A stretch of 64,000 bases of DNA from Sulfuriferula plumbiphila (GCF_009938015.1 NZ_AP021884.1:2033501-2097500), one strand, 5' to 3'. Shown: positions 1 through 9,363, counted from the stretch's first letter. Translations and numbers: made by a program. The notes: generated from the sequence alone by a model not told the origin.

Positions 1-2
1 CT

Positions 3-1895
3 CTCAAGCAGCACTATCTTCCTGGCTTGGGGCCGATCCAGGAGAGTCTCGATACCGACTACCGTTTCAGGGCGGTCGCGCCGCGCGCCGAGGTCTCCGC
101 CGCGATGGCGCGGATGATCGAAGACTTGGACTATGGCAACTTCAAGTCAGAGGTGGCCAAAAAGCAGGGGCCCAAGCGCGCGAGCCTGTATCACCAGGTT
201 TGGGATGTGCTCTACCAGTTGCAGACCTCCCCAAATTTTGTCGAAACAGAACCCACCGCAGACAGCTATGGTGGCGTGGTGGTCAGTGGTGGGCACAAAG
301 TTCTTCTTCGCGAGCCAGCCAAGCACCACGGTGGGTATGCCTGGACCTTTGCCAAGACCGTGGCCAAGGAGGGAGAGTCACCGCGCGATGCTGCCATCCG
401 CGCCGTGCGAGAGAAAACGGGCTACGACGCGGAAATCCGCATCAGCGTCCCGGGCGTCTTCAAAGGCTCCTCGTCCAACACCTGCTACTACGTGATGGAT
501 GCCAAGCATCCCCCTGCGAAGCCGAGCTGGCAGACCGCTGCCTTGCGTTGGGTAAATTTTGATGAGGCTCGCGATCTGCTTCGGCAGTCACCGAACGCCG
601 AAGGTCGCGATCGGGATCTGGCCATTCTTGACGCGGCGGAGAAGGTGGCCGGGATCATCGCTTACAAGGAACACCCGAATGTCCAGCCGGAAGACTGGAC
701 GGACCTCAAGTCCATGCCTGAGCGGCACACCGTGCTCTATCCGAAGCTGTGCTTCAACCCCGATGAGATGGCGAACATCCGTCGCGGCTTCTTCCCCACG
801 GTAATGGAGCAGAAGTGGTTTTTGTACTTCACCGGCGAACGGCTAAGGATGCACCGGAGCTGGACTGGCGTCCTGATCTTTGACGTGGGATTCGCCTTTG
901 ACCCCAAGGGTGCCGCCTACGTCGCCGACGTGATCGTGAACCGGGAAAGCCGGGAGTACAGCAACACGGATGACGATGAAGACCTGAAGTTGCTGGAGGA
1001 GATCATTCGGTCTCACTTGCTTCAGCCGTTGGAGGAGCCGGAGGTGGATGGCTTCGTGAAGGCAATGGGTCTGGCCATGCAACCGAAATACCTCGGATCA
1101 CCAGAGGTGGTGACAGCGCTGGTCAAAGATATTTTCGACGTCGCCATTCGCGCGTTGGCCGAAGTAGCGACCGAGAAAGACTTCGTCGAAGCCGTAGGGA
1201 AGGTGATTGCAGCGTTTACGGATGACAACGCGGGCTACACCCGGATGCCGGGTTGGCACAGCGCCGAGCAGATGGGGGGCTACATCAAAAAGTACCTCAT
1301 CGGCAGCGATCAGGGCGAGCACCTGGCAGAGATCATTGGTAACGGCATGACCGCGTTAATTGCCAAGTTGCAGGAAATGCTGGGTGGTTTCTTGCAGGAC
1401 CCTGCCGCCAATTGGGAGGAGCACGCGCTGGTTCAACTCAACGCGCTTCATCAGTTCGTGGTGACAGTTCTTCTTGGCACCAATACGGTGCTGTCTGGCG
1501 GGAAGACCTTGAGCGACTTTCAGTGGGTGCCGATTGCCGCCGGAGCCGGGAATAAGCAGGTCATCGTCGACGTGGGTTCCGAAGGTGGTTCATTGACCTT
1601 GTACGGCGTGCAGTCTCCCGAGGGCTGGCAGTTCCGGGTTGAAACCAATGAATCTGCACTGGAGGACGATGAGGATATGACGGATCTGCCGGAGCGTCCA
1701 TGGGTGGGAACGTGGCGCAGTGCCCTGAAGCAACTTGATGCACACCCGTGGACTCAACTTCATCCTCTGACGGTTCATTCGGAGTTTTGCGATCGAGTTT
1801 TCAAGGCCTTGCAGACCCGGAAGAAAAAAGGCCTTGTGATCGATTGGGATGAATGGGGCAATGTCCTGAAAATCTTCGTAGATGAAGAACAGTGA
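3..1895 (+). CDS. Nudix-containing multidomain protein, 5' end outside window
   Basis: The reading frame is open from base 3, so the true start lies left of the window; a TTG at 27 is the first possible internal start. Numbering from that TTG, residues 1-66 match the end of a small widespread domain (DYRFRA, then LDYGNFKSEVAK, then YHQVWDVLYQLQ) that usually exists as a separate protein of about 100 residues. Residues 80-200 look like a Nudix fold. The Nudix box is degenerate: RAVREKTGY at 125-133 replaces REVREETG, and the leading Gly is missing, so catalysis is doubtful. Around 262-300 there is a KWF..F...L..HRSWTG pattern that I associate with proteins of ADP-ribose metabolism (memory only). 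The C-terminal 300 residues are unrecognised. It heads a plus-strand cluster with an HD hydrolase 27 bp downstream. Confidence 0.6.
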   Translation, partial: LKQHYLPGLGPIQESLDTDYRFRAVAPRAEVSAAMARMIEDLDYGNFKSEVAKKQGPKRASLYHQVWDVLYQLQTSPNFVETEPTADSYGGVVVSGGHKVLLREPAKHHGGYAWTFAKTVAKEGESPRDAAIRAVREKTGYDAEIRISVPGVFKGSSSNTCYYVMDAKHPPAKPSWQTAALRWVNFDEARDLLRQSPNAEGRDRDLAILDAAEKVAGIIAYKEHPNVQPEDWTDLKSMPERHTVLYPKLCFNPDEMANIRRGFFPTVMEQKWFLYFTGERLRMHRSWTGVLIFDVGFAFDPKGAAYVADVIVNRESREYSNTDDDEDLKLLEEIIRSHLLQPLEEPEVDGFVKAMGLAMQPKYLGSPEVVTALVKDIFDVAIRALAEVATEKDFVEAVGKVIAAFTDDNAGYTRMPGWHSAEQMGGYIKKYLIGSDQGEHLAEIIGNGMTALIAKLQEMLGGFLQDPAANWEEHALVQLNALHQFVVTVLLGTNTVLSGGKTLSDFQWVPIAAGAGNKQVIVDVGSEGGSLTLYGVQSPEGWQFRVETNESALEDDEDMTDLPERPWVGTWRSALKQLDAHPWTQLHPLTVHSEFCDRVFKALQTRKKKGLVIDWDEWGNVLKIFVDEEQ

Positions 1896-1922
1896 GGTTT
1901 AAATGCAAAGAAGGGAGCAGAG

Positions 1923-2456
1923 ATGAGTGCAGCAGCGATTGTGAAGGCAGCCCAGTTTGCGGCCGAGAAACACAAGAACCAACGTCGAAAGGATGCCGAT
2001 GCGTCCCCGTACATCAATCACCCCCTGGCGTTGGCCAGTGTGTTGGCCGTTGAGGGGGGGGGTGAAACGCCGGAAGTAATTTGTGCCGCACTGCTGCACG
2101 ACACCGTCGAGGACACAGAAACCACTGCTGAGGAACTGGCGGCCATCTTCGGCGCCACGGTGACTGGCATCGTGCTGGAGGTGACCGACGATAAGAGTCT
2201 CGACAAGGCGGTGCGAAAAGAAGAACAGGTACGCCATGCCCCGCACATTTCGCCGGAGGCCAAACTCGTCAAGCTGGCCGACAAGATCTGCAATCTCAGG
2301 GACATCCTGGCATCCCCGCCAGCGGACTGGAGCGCTGACCGAAAACGGGCGTACTTTGACTGGGCCGCAAGGGTGGTGGCAGGGCTTCGTGGTGTGCATC
2401 CTGCGCTAGAGGCTGTTTTTGACGGGCTGTACGGCCGACAGGCTGAACTGCTTTAA
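1923..2456 (+). CDS. SpoT/MESH1-like HD phosphohydrolase
   Basis: A 177-residue stand-alone HD-domain protein with the signature of the RelA/SpoT hydrolase domain. It has a KHKNQRRKD opening (17-25), H33 in INHPL, the HD pair at 59-60 in LLHD followed by VEDT, and the distal Asp in KLADKICNLRD (about 117-127). In this family these ligands hold Mn2+ and remove the 3' pyrophosphate of (p)ppGpp. No synthetase, TGS or ACT domain is present, so it resembles small alarmone hydrolases. GGGAGCAG precedes the ATG. It sits between the Nudix fusion and an unknown acidic protein whose GTG start is two bases after its stop, so the three are probably co-transcribed. Other nucleotide substrates are possible. 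Confidence 0.8.
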   Translation: MSAAAIVKAAQFAAEKHKNQRRKDADASPYINHPLALASVLAVEGGGETPEVICAALLHDTVEDTETTAEELAAIFGATVTGIVLEVTDDKSLDKAVRKEEQVRHAPHISPEAKLVKLADKICNLRDILASPPADWSADRKRAYFDWAARVVAGLRGVHPALEAVFDGLYGRQAELL

Positions 2457-2458
2457 CG

Positions 2459-3517
2459 GTGGCGCGGATGCGAATCGAACAGCACATCGTTGCAGCCTGG
2501 GCAAGGCAACTGAGCGACAAGCTCATCAAGGATTCCATCGCGGCTTTGGAGCAGATGGATGCCAATGAAATGCTCTCCGGAGATGACTCGGGCCTGAAAA
2601 ATGTGTGGGAGGAGATTTGCGTCCAGGTACAACAGGAAGAGTCCATCTTTTGGGATGCCTACCTCGAGACTATGGAGGGTCTTTTGACTGGCTTCGTCGA
2701 GTTGCTGGATAGGGACGCGCGCATGGCCTTGTGGGCAGTTACCGACGAGGATTCGGACTATGTTGATGACCACCAGGCAGACACAGACGGCGTTCGTGAC
2801 GTCCCTGTCTCAGAAGATGAAATTGTCAGCAAGCTGAAGGATGAGTTGTTGTCAGCGGCAGCCAATTATTCGAACTCGCGCATCACGAAGTTTCTCGCGC
2901 GCCACGAGGATGGCTACGACGAACTCGAGGAAGATGAGGATGACGAGGAACTGGATGACGATGGAGCAGAAGAGCAAGCGGAAACCACAAAGCGATTTTT
3001 CGACCTGCGACCTGCAGTAGCTGACCCGGTGGTTTTTGTTATCACTAGGCAGCTGATCGATGACGTGGATGTTGAAAGCTCTCTCGATTTCCTCCGGTCC
3101 CTCGTTCCCGTCGAACGCCCTGAACACGCATGGGCCTACAAGGGGCGCTTGTCGTTGATGATCAGCGGGTATGACAGTGATCCGCGAGAGCTGTACGAGA
3201 TTTCTGAGGTCTGCCATTACTTGCGCGCGCTGGATGCCGAATGGCCGTTCTGGCTATTTTTCTTCAATCAGGCAGATGAGTCCATCAAAGTGGTCGCAAT
3301 GTGCTTGGCCTCGGCGATTGAAGTTGCACCCGGTGCCGCGCACATCGATTCGGAAGGTCTGAAGCACTTTCTGGAGAGAGGATTTGCAGCCGTTAACTAC
3401 CTGTTTGATACCTACGGGTTCCCCGAGTCGGAAAACGAAGTGCTGTCGATGGGTGTGACGCAGATACTCGAAAACAGCATGATTGACCCGGATCGTGATG
3501 GATACAGCCTTGGGTAA
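2459..3517 (+). CDS. Unknown acidic protein
   Basis: A 352-residue protein I do not recognise. It starts at GTG two bases after the HD gene stop (an ATG three codons in is an alternative start), which suggests translational coupling. It is mostly helical-looking, with a highly acidic linker around residues 145-170 (EELEEDEDD-like run) between two halves. The second half contains an RPAVADPVVFVITRQ stretch and an ERPEHAWAYKGRLSLMISGY stretch, with no clear catalytic motif, signal peptide or membrane segment. Its job is unknown; the context suggests a partner of the HD hydrolase or Nudix fusion. Confidence 0.5.
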   Translation: MARMRIEQHIVAAWARQLSDKLIKDSIAALEQMDANEMLSGDDSGLKNVWEEICVQVQQEESIFWDAYLETMEGLLTGFVELLDRDARMALWAVTDEDSDYVDDHQADTDGVRDVPVSEDEIVSKLKDELLSAAANYSNSRITKFLARHEDGYDELEEDEDDEELDDDGAEEQAETTKRFFDLRPAVADPVVFVITRQLIDDVDVESSLDFLRSLVPVERPEHAWAYKGRLSLMISGYDSDPRELYEISEVCHYLRALDAEWPFWLFFFNQADESIKVVAMCLASAIEVAPGAAHIDSEGLKHFLERGFAAVNYLFDTYGFPESENEVLSMGVTQILENSMIDPDRDGYSLG

Positions 3518-3574
3518 ATCTCGGAACCTCGACAGCGCTCGCGGCTGTGGTGAGCTTGCAAGGCAAAGTTCAGT

Positions 3575-4324
3575 ATGACCATTGTTCGTGGCGTCAGAAT
3601 TATGGCTTCGCCGTGTTGTGGGGCACAGTATTCCTTTCCCAGGTATGTGTCGATGAACTTTTCGGCATTCGAATACTGGACCGACGGCTGGCGAGAGTAC
3701 TCACTAATGCCTAACGATGAGGGGATTCGTCGCTGCACTTGCGGTCAATTTGTCTTGCTGAAAGACATGGTCGCAGTCGATGCCGCTGACTCCTCGGAGC
3801 TGCCGTATATGGATCGTGTACCAGATGAGCTTTTACCCGAGTGCATTTCCAAGGCAGCAAGCGAGGAAATGGAGGTCGCGGCAAGGCTCGGGTACTGGCG
3901 ACATCTCAATCACGAATATCGACAGGCTTACCGTCAGCACAGGGATGCGGAAGAAGCCACCACCAAGGCGGTATGGGAGGCCGCCAACCCCGATCGCCGA
4001 ACTTGGTGGGATAAGTTGCGCCGCCAGAAACCGCCCAGCTACAGCAGGCCGGTGGACAGCCCGTTCACGTATCCGGCGTTCGAAGCCACAGACGCGCAGC
4101 TTGAAAACATGAAGCTACTGAGCGCGATACTGCAGAAATGGGGCTTCGCCTCGCGACCTGGGTACACCATGGAGCTTGCAGAGCTGTACCGAGAGCAGGG
4201 TCGCTTTGATGAGTCCCAGAAAGTAATTCTGACACTTGACCAACGAGATGTCGGCGTAACCAGCAACCTCATTGGCAAACTGATCAAGGAAAAGCAATCG
4301 GCGCCAATGCGCTACAGGATGTGA
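3575..4324 (+). CDS. Unknown protein with zinc-ribbon-like cysteines
   Basis: A 249-residue unknown protein. The N-terminus has two cysteine pairs, SPCCGAQYSF (residues 12-21) and CTCGQFV (around 54-60), spaced like a split zinc ribbon. The rest is helical, with a Trp/Arg-rich middle and a C-terminal tetratricopeptide-like stretch (ELYREQGRFDESQKVIL). The ATG at 3575 is the first start in frame; ATG at 3602, directly before the first Cys pair, is an alternative. It lies 57 bp after the acidic protein and is the last gene of the plus-strand cluster, which ends facing the minus-strand recombinase element. Confidence 0.5.
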   Translation: MTIVRGVRIMASPCCGAQYSFPRYVSMNFSAFEYWTDGWREYSLMPNDEGIRRCTCGQFVLLKDMVAVDAADSSELPYMDRVPDELLPECISKAASEEMEVAARLGYWRHLNHEYRQAYRQHRDAEEATTKAVWEAANPDRRTWWDKLRRQKPPSYSRPVDSPFTYPAFEATDAQLENMKLLSAILQKWGFASRPGYTMELAELYREQGRFDESQKVILTLDQRDVGVTSNLIGKLIKEKQSAPMRYRM

Positions 4325-4370
4325 CCCAGTTTTGGATTTTCTCCTGGGAACGTCCGTGCAAGGACTTAGG

Positions 4371-4441
4371 CGAAATCAGCGAAATCAGCGAAATTAGTGA
4401 TGCGACAAGCACTTGCGGGTGACCAACGTCGGCGAAGTCAG
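4371..4441 (+). repeat. Short tandem repeats (iteron-like), unit CGAAATCAG
   Basis: Three contiguous 9-bp units occur at 4371-4379, 4380-4388 and 4389-4397 (the third reads CGAAATTAG), with a degenerate fourth copy CGAAGTCAG at 4433-4441. They lie in the 142-bp gap between two convergent genes, next to the distal end of an element that encodes two ParB-like proteins. A role as a binding or partition site is inference only. Confidence 0.6.
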
Positions 4442-4466
4442 CGAAAAAACCCCCCTCAGCCTGGCG

Positions 4467-5846
4467 CTATGGCGCTGCCAGCCTGTACACCCGTAGTGGC
4501 GCGCCAGGTGCGCCGTCGCTGCGGTCGGCCTGTCGCACAGTAATCTTTGGCGGCGTACTCGTCAGAAGGCATTGCAGACTGTCATCGATCAACGACTTCG
4601 GCACCTTGCCACGGAAGCATTCTGTGCTGATCTGACTGCGCGTGGCCTGACCTCTATCGTGCAGGAAAGCCAGCACCCGGTTGGAAAGTTCGAGCGCTTG
4701 GGCCATCCTGGCATCGTCAGCAGCACTCACAAAAACGTACCGGACGGATGCCGTGATGTACTGTATCCAAGCCATCGCTGCATCGATGTGCGGCACATCG
4801 ACTCGAGTCTGCAAATCGGTCAGCGCGAACAACATCGCCAAGCGCAGCAACATCGGTGCACGGCGTTCCAGCATCGAATTGACCACTTCGCTACCCTGAT
4901 CCTCGTTGAGTTCGGTTCGATAGAGTTGGGCGTACCGCCACTGTGCCTGCGCAGACAACTCCATCCGCAAGTGGTCACGCTGATCCACCTGATCGGCTCC
5001 TGTGAATCTGAGTATCTCCAGAACCCTGCTTGCCAAGGCATTCACGGTGGCCTGTGGTGTCGCTTTCGGAAAAGGCAAGATTTGCGATCGCTCGGCCCAG
5101 ATCATCAGAAACCGGTTGGCAAAGCCATTGGTCAACTCTCGAGAAGTCATCATTTCCGTCAGTTCGCTGGGCGAAATCGCACCACTGAGGCATACGTGTG
5201 GATGACTGGCGTACATCCGGTTCGACTTCGTCGCGGGTTTGAGACTGACGCCATCCCAGCAATCTCGCAGAGCGGCAGATAGCGTATTGCCTTCGCGGCG
5301 TCCCTGGTGCAGAACGTTCGCGAATTCGGACTCGACCACCCACAGTCGCTTGTCGTCAATCGCCGGAATCTCCTGTTTGCCTTGTCGATAGCCGTCGTGC
5401 ATCAGGGCCACAAGGCCCTCGCGGCTGGACAGACCGCCACGGTGAATCTGCGGTGCATACCGATCATCCAACTCGCGCAGAGCCTGATCGATTCGCAAGA
5501 CCAGTTGCACGGCGTCGCCTTTGCGGCCACGCCCCGAGCGCCCGATGTGCAGGCAGAAAATTCGAGTGTGGTGCCAAGTATTCCCGATGGGCAGGTACAC
5601 GCCCCGTCCAATGGCGCAGGAAAGGTAAGCGATGAAATTGGCCGCGATGGCATAGGGATTGGTTTCCGTGCCCTCGCCGCCAGCACAGGCCACCTCGCCA
5701 ACCAAGCCGTAAAGGCAAGACCGGTGGGGGTGCGGCGCATTTCGATGGATGCCAGCTCCTGAGTTCGCAAAAGGCGAAACCTCATCGAGGGAGGAGCCGA
5801 GCGGAGGACCTGATACATCCTCCCTGGGCATTCCAGGGCCCTGCAT
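4467..5846 (-). CDS. DUF3987-like protein of a recombinase/ParB element
   Basis: A 459-residue protein resembling the DUF3987 group found on plasmids and integrated elements. Near residues 60-110 it has a GEVACAGGEGTETNP block and an HIGRSGRGRKGDA P-loop-like block, followed by a helicase/primase-like fold. It starts 3 bp after the stop of the upstream ParB-like gene and is the last gene of a four-gene minus-strand operon (recombinase, ParB, ParB, this). The family is usually assigned to replication or maintenance of mobile DNA, and that is the best guess here. Its 3' end is followed by short tandem repeats. Confidence in the family name is moderate. Confidence 0.55.
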   Translation of the reverse strand: MQGPGMPREDVSGPPLGSSLDEVSPFANSGAGIHRNAPHPHRSCLYGLVGEVACAGGEGTETNPYAIAANFIAYLSCAIGRGVYLPIGNTWHHTRIFCLHIGRSGRGRKGDAVQLVLRIDQALRELDDRYAPQIHRGGLSSREGLVALMHDGYRQGKQEIPAIDDKRLWVVESEFANVLHQGRREGNTLSAALRDCWDGVSLKPATKSNRMYASHPHVCLSGAISPSELTEMMTSRELTNGFANRFLMIWAERSQILPFPKATPQATVNALASRVLEILRFTGADQVDQRDHLRMELSAQAQWRYAQLYRTELNEDQGSEVVNSMLERRAPMLLRLAMLFALTDLQTRVDVPHIDAAMAWIQYITASVRYVFVSAADDARMAQALELSNRVLAFLHDRGQATRSQISTECFRGKVPKSLIDDSLQCLLTSTPPKITVRQADRSDGAPGAPLRVYRLAAP

Positions 5847-5849
5847 TCA

Positions 5850-6731
5850 CTACTTGTCCAGAGCCGTGGCCTGGACGATCCCCGAAAACTCGCGCAGGAT
5901 GTCGGGGTTGTTCTGCGACAGGAACCGGATCACGGCTTCGTTGTCCAGCAGTTTCGTCAGATAGCCCCTGGCCAGCACCAGGTTGAGGACGTCCTGCCCG
6001 TACGACTGCTCGACCAGCTTGAACTGACTTTCCAGGTTTGCCATTTCGCGCTCCATCTTCGCCATTTGATCGGCGGTGACACCTTTGACTTTCTTTGGGC
6101 CTCCCTCGTTGACCAGCATGTTTGGGGGCGTGGCCGCCAGCAAGGCCTGGGCGTAGGACACCGTGATGTTGTTGGTGGCCACCATCAGTTCGACGCACTC
6201 GACCTGGCGCGTCGGTTTGAGCTTGCGCAGGACCGGACTCAGGTTGGCCGAAAAGTGCTTGTCTCGGAGCAGTCGAACAGCCTCCGCGCAGATCCCGTCC
6301 AGCAGGTTGATCTTCTTGGTGATGTGCTCCAGGTCCAGTTCCAATGATTTCGCCAACCGAGCCGGTGTGACGCCACGGTCCACCGCCCGCCGAATCATGA
6401 AATGTTCCTGGATGGTCGACAACCGGTTGATACGGTTGTTGTAGGTGTAGCTCTCGTCGTCCTTGGCGATCAGGCATGGAGCATCAGTGAAGCCCAATTC
6501 CTGCAAGGCAAACATTCGGATGTGCCCGTCCAGCAGCAGGTGCATACCACTGGTCCTGTCTGCTTTGGCGATCGTCAGGGGTTCGATCAGGCCAACGGCA
6601 TCGATAGAGGAAATGATCTGCTTGAACTTGCGCGAACTCATGAGCCCGTCAGGGGCTTTGCGAGAGGGCAACAGTTTTTCGAAGGCCACTGTAATGGGTT
6701 CAGGGATGAATCCCAGGTTGCTTTGCGTCAT
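5850..6731 (-). CDS. ParB/RepB-like partition protein (second copy)
   Basis: A 293-residue ParB-family protein. The N-terminal ParB box has IDAVGLIEPLTI (about 44-55) and LLLDGHIRMFALQELG (65-80). LDGHIR replaces the GERR/GEGR type motif, which suggests a changed nucleotide-binding site. A helix-turn-helix follows (VTPARLAKSLELDLEHITKK), then a C-terminal RepB-type helical region. Its start overlaps the upstream ParB gene by 4 bp (ATGA), so the two are coupled. Two different ParB-like proteins in a row without a ParA points to a specialised DNA-binding role in an integrated element rather than ordinary plasmid partition. Confidence 0.75.
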   Translation of the reverse strand: MTQSNLGFIPEPITVAFEKLLPSRKAPDGLMSSRKFKQIISSIDAVGLIEPLTIAKADRTSGMHLLLDGHIRMFALQELGFTDAPCLIAKDDESYTYNNRINRLSTIQEHFMIRRAVDRGVTPARLAKSLELDLEHITKKINLLDGICAEAVRLLRDKHFSANLSPVLRKLKPTRQVECVELMVATNNITVSYAQALLAATPPNMLVNEGGPKKVKGVTADQMAKMEREMANLESQFKLVEQSYGQDVLNLVLARGYLTKLLDNEAVIRFLSQNNPDILREFSGIVQATALDK

Positions 6732-7630
6732 GAGGCGTTTCCTGCGGGCCAGACGCGTTCAGCAATGTATTTCGGCAGACTATCCAGCCCCTCGGCGCGC
6801 AGCAGGTTTGTGAAGTTCTCATCGGCCATGAGTTGACGCATGGCTTCAGCCACGAAGAGCAGTCGCTGCTGGGCGAATTCCGCTTTCTTGACCATGAGCT
6901 TTTGCCGTTCGACCTCGTGCTGGTACGTCCTGATCAGGCTGGAGGACGTCACGTCCGGGACCTTGCGCGGCGCCCCCCTTGCGATGGACCGCCCCAGCGA
7001 TCGGCGTTTTTCGATGACCTTGCGCGCCTGGATCAGGTGGTTGCCGCGCAATTGGCCGTTTTCATAGGCCTCTTGCAAGGCCGCCTGGATGTCCTTGTCA
7101 TTACTACCAGCCCCTGCGATGGCCAGCGCAGCGTTGAGCGGGATGCGGCCACTTTCAACCGCAATCAGTAGCCGCTCCTCACCGTTTTTGAGTAACTGCA
7201 AGATGCCATGAACGTAGTCCTGGCCCAGCCCCGTCTTTTGGGCGATGGCCTTTTTGTCGTAGCCCTGATCGCGCATCTGTTCGATGCCCGCCAGCAACTC
7301 CAGGGTTCGCCCCTGGCGGCGGGCGATGTTTTCAGCCAGGCTCATGATGAAACCGTCTTCGTCGCTGACATCGACGACCATGGCCGGGATGGTGGTCTCG
7401 CCCAGGGACTTGAAGGCCTTGAGCCGACCTTCACCGCAGATCAGCAAGAATTTCTCCCGGCCATCGCCGTCCTTGCGCGGCGTGACCGTGATCGGCTTCT
7501 TCAAGCCAATGTTCTTGATGTTTCCGACGATGTCATCGAAGATTCGACCATTGCGGTCGCGCGGATTGAGGACTTCGATCTTGTCGATCGGAATCATCTG
7601 GAGATTGCTGGACGGATGTTCTTTGCTCAT
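6728..7630 (-). CDS. ParB-like protein (first copy)
   Basis: A 300-residue ParB-family protein with the classic layout: IPIDKIEVLNPRDRN, then IGLKKPITVTPRK, then the box LICGEGRLKAFKSLG (about 64-78) and LAENIARRQ. This is followed by an HTH region (DKKAIAQKTGLGQDYVHGIL, about 124-143) and a coiled C-terminus. GEGR retains the form expected for CTP-binding ParB proteins. It overlaps both the recombinase upstream and the second ParB-like gene downstream by 4 bp. It probably binds sites on the element; no ParA is visible in the window. Confidence 0.8.
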   Translation of the reverse strand: MSKEHPSSNLQMIPIDKIEVLNPRDRNGRIFDDIVGNIKNIGLKKPITVTPRKDGDGREKFLLICGEGRLKAFKSLGETTIPAMVVDVSDEDGFIMSLAENIARRQGRTLELLAGIEQMRDQGYDKKAIAQKTGLGQDYVHGILQLLKNGEERLLIAVESGRIPLNAALAIAGAGSNDKDIQAALQEAYENGQLRGNHLIQARKVIEKRRSLGRSIARGAPRKVPDVTSSSLIRTYQHEVERQKLMVKKAEFAQQRLLFVAEAMRQLMADENFTNLLRAEGLDSLPKYIAERVWPAGNAS

Positions 7631-9192
7631 GCGGCCCTCCTGACGCGGGTACGTTCTGCCATGCCGTGGAGATAGTCCAGGCTGTCAAAGCGGTAGCTCT
7701 CGAACTCGATGCCGTTGTGTTCGGCCAGGCTGATGCGTGGCAGGCCGAAGTCCAGGCGCGGGAGCAAGTAGTAATCCAGTGGAGCTTGGTTCGGTTGGTC
7801 CAGGCGCACGGCCACCGTGATGTCAGGTGCCAGACTGGTGTCGAAGCGAACCTTCCAGCGCAGACGCCCGCTGTCGTGGGTTTGGCACCGGGCCAAAACG
7901 ACCGAAATGCTGAACTCCCGGTTCACCGTCAGCAGGTCGGTGGCCGGGTCTCGCACGACCGTGCCACCGAGTTGCGCGATGGCTCGTTCGGTCTGGCCGA
8001 TGATTTCCGGGTGCAGCTTGCGCAGGAACTTGTTGACCTCCAGGAACTGGTAGTCCCGATCGGGGGTGAAGCCCACCGCTTCGTAGGCCCGGATCAGGCT
8101 GCCGAAGCGGTGGATGTAAGCGGCGGCCGACGGCATCCCTTCGGCCTCATCGATGATCAGACCCGACAAAAAGCCACGATGCTGGTAAAGGTTGCGCAGT
8201 TTTTCGATCAACTCCTCGCTACTGAAACGGTGCGCCCGGGCCCGGATGATGCCTTGAGCCATGTAGAACACCTCCGGCGGCACGATCGCCTCGAAGGCGC
8301 CTTCCTTCTTGATCCACATGTCCGGCTGGTTCGTGATCCGGTGTTTTTTGAGCTTGAAGGAGATCCGGTTGTAGACGTTGTTGCCGATGTACTTTTCGTT
8401 GGTCAGCACCTCGCGGACAGTGGCCCGGGTCCAATCCCGGTCCAAGTCGGTACGAATTCCCTGGCCATTGAGTCGGGCCGCGATTTCCGACTCCGGTATG
8501 CCGCCATCGATGAACCACTTGTAGATCTGGTTGACCGTCTGTACCTCGGAGTCGGGGCCTGGCATCAGGATCACCCGATCCGTTTGCAGGCTTTTGTGCT
8601 CTCCGCGAGTCAACTCACTTTTGACGGAGCCACTCTGGTCGATCAGGACGCGGCGCAGGCCGTAACCGGCCGGGCCACCTTGGCGGTACCCCAATTCGAT
8701 CAGGCGGCACTGCCCGGCAAACACCTTGGCGGACAGTTCCCGGCTGTACTCGCCCGCCATGGCACGTTTGACACCTTTGACGATGGTGGAAACCGGTGAG
8801 CCGTCGTTTTCAAACTGTTCGGCCACGTAGGTGACGTGGATGCCAGCGCGGCGACAGATGTACTCGTAATAGGCGCTTTCATCAGCGTCCTGGAACCGAC
8901 CCCAGCGGCTGACGTCGTATACCAGCACCATCTGGAAGTCGGTGGTACCGGACTCCACGTCCTTAATCAATTGCTGCAGCGCCAGCCGCCCGCCAATGTT
9001 CAGGCCGCTTTTGCCTTCGTCGGCATAGGTCCGCACGATCTCGATGCCGCGTTGAGCAGCGTACTCGCGGATCTTGTCGGCCTGGTTTTCGGTCGAGTAC
9101 TGTTGGTGCTCGGTCGACATCCGGACGTATTCGGCGGCCCGGAACAAGGCAGGTTGGTCTGGCTTTCCACTTTCTGATTCTTCTGATTGCAT
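7627..9192 (-). CDS. Large serine recombinase
   Basis: A 521-residue large serine recombinase. The resolvase domain (about 15-165) has AEYVRMSTEHQQYSTENQ with the expected nucleophilic Ser in RMST, the VYDVSRWGRF motif, and EYSRELSAKV. It is followed by a recombinase domain (GYGLRR through IGNNVYNR). The C-terminal 200 residues lack the usual zinc ribbon and are replaced by a helical/beta domain ending with DSLDYLHGMAERT. Members of this family integrate and excise elements at specific sites. It leads the operon with both ParB-like genes and the DUF3987-like gene, each joined by 4-bp overlaps or a 3-bp gap. Confidence 0.88.
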   Translation of the reverse strand: MQSEESESGKPDQPALFRAAEYVRMSTEHQQYSTENQADKIREYAAQRGIEIVRTYADEGKSGLNIGGRLALQQLIKDVESGTTDFQMVLVYDVSRWGRFQDADESAYYEYICRRAGIHVTYVAEQFENDGSPVSTIVKGVKRAMAGEYSRELSAKVFAGQCRLIELGYRQGGPAGYGLRRVLIDQSGSVKSELTRGEHKSLQTDRVILMPGPDSEVQTVNQIYKWFIDGGIPESEIAARLNGQGIRTDLDRDWTRATVREVLTNEKYIGNNVYNRISFKLKKHRITNQPDMWIKKEGAFEAIVPPEVFYMAQGIIRARAHRFSSEELIEKLRNLYQHRGFLSGLIIDEAEGMPSAAAYIHRFGSLIRAYEAVGFTPDRDYQFLEVNKFLRKLHPEIIGQTERAIAQLGGTVVRDPATDLLTVNREFSISVVLARCQTHDSGRLRWKVRFDTSLAPDITVAVRLDQPNQAPLDYYLLPRLDFGLPRISLAEHNGIEFESYRFDSLDYLHGMAERTRVRRAA

Positions 9193-9363
9193 AGGGACCG
9201 ATCACACAATTTTTGATTGGTGCTCTCGGGCCCTGCGTTTCACTTCATCTGTAGCTGTGGCGCCGGTGGTTGCCAGCGTCGAGGTACCGTTGAGGCGGTT
9301 GCCATGCAGGTGTTCGAGAGCTCATTTGGGCGCAACGGTAATACCCGGCATGTGAGATGACCA

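Noticed and set aside
4371-4441. Reading the tandem 9-bp repeats as a CRISPR
   Set aside because: Units are contiguous with no spacers and only three or four copies; no cas genes in the window.
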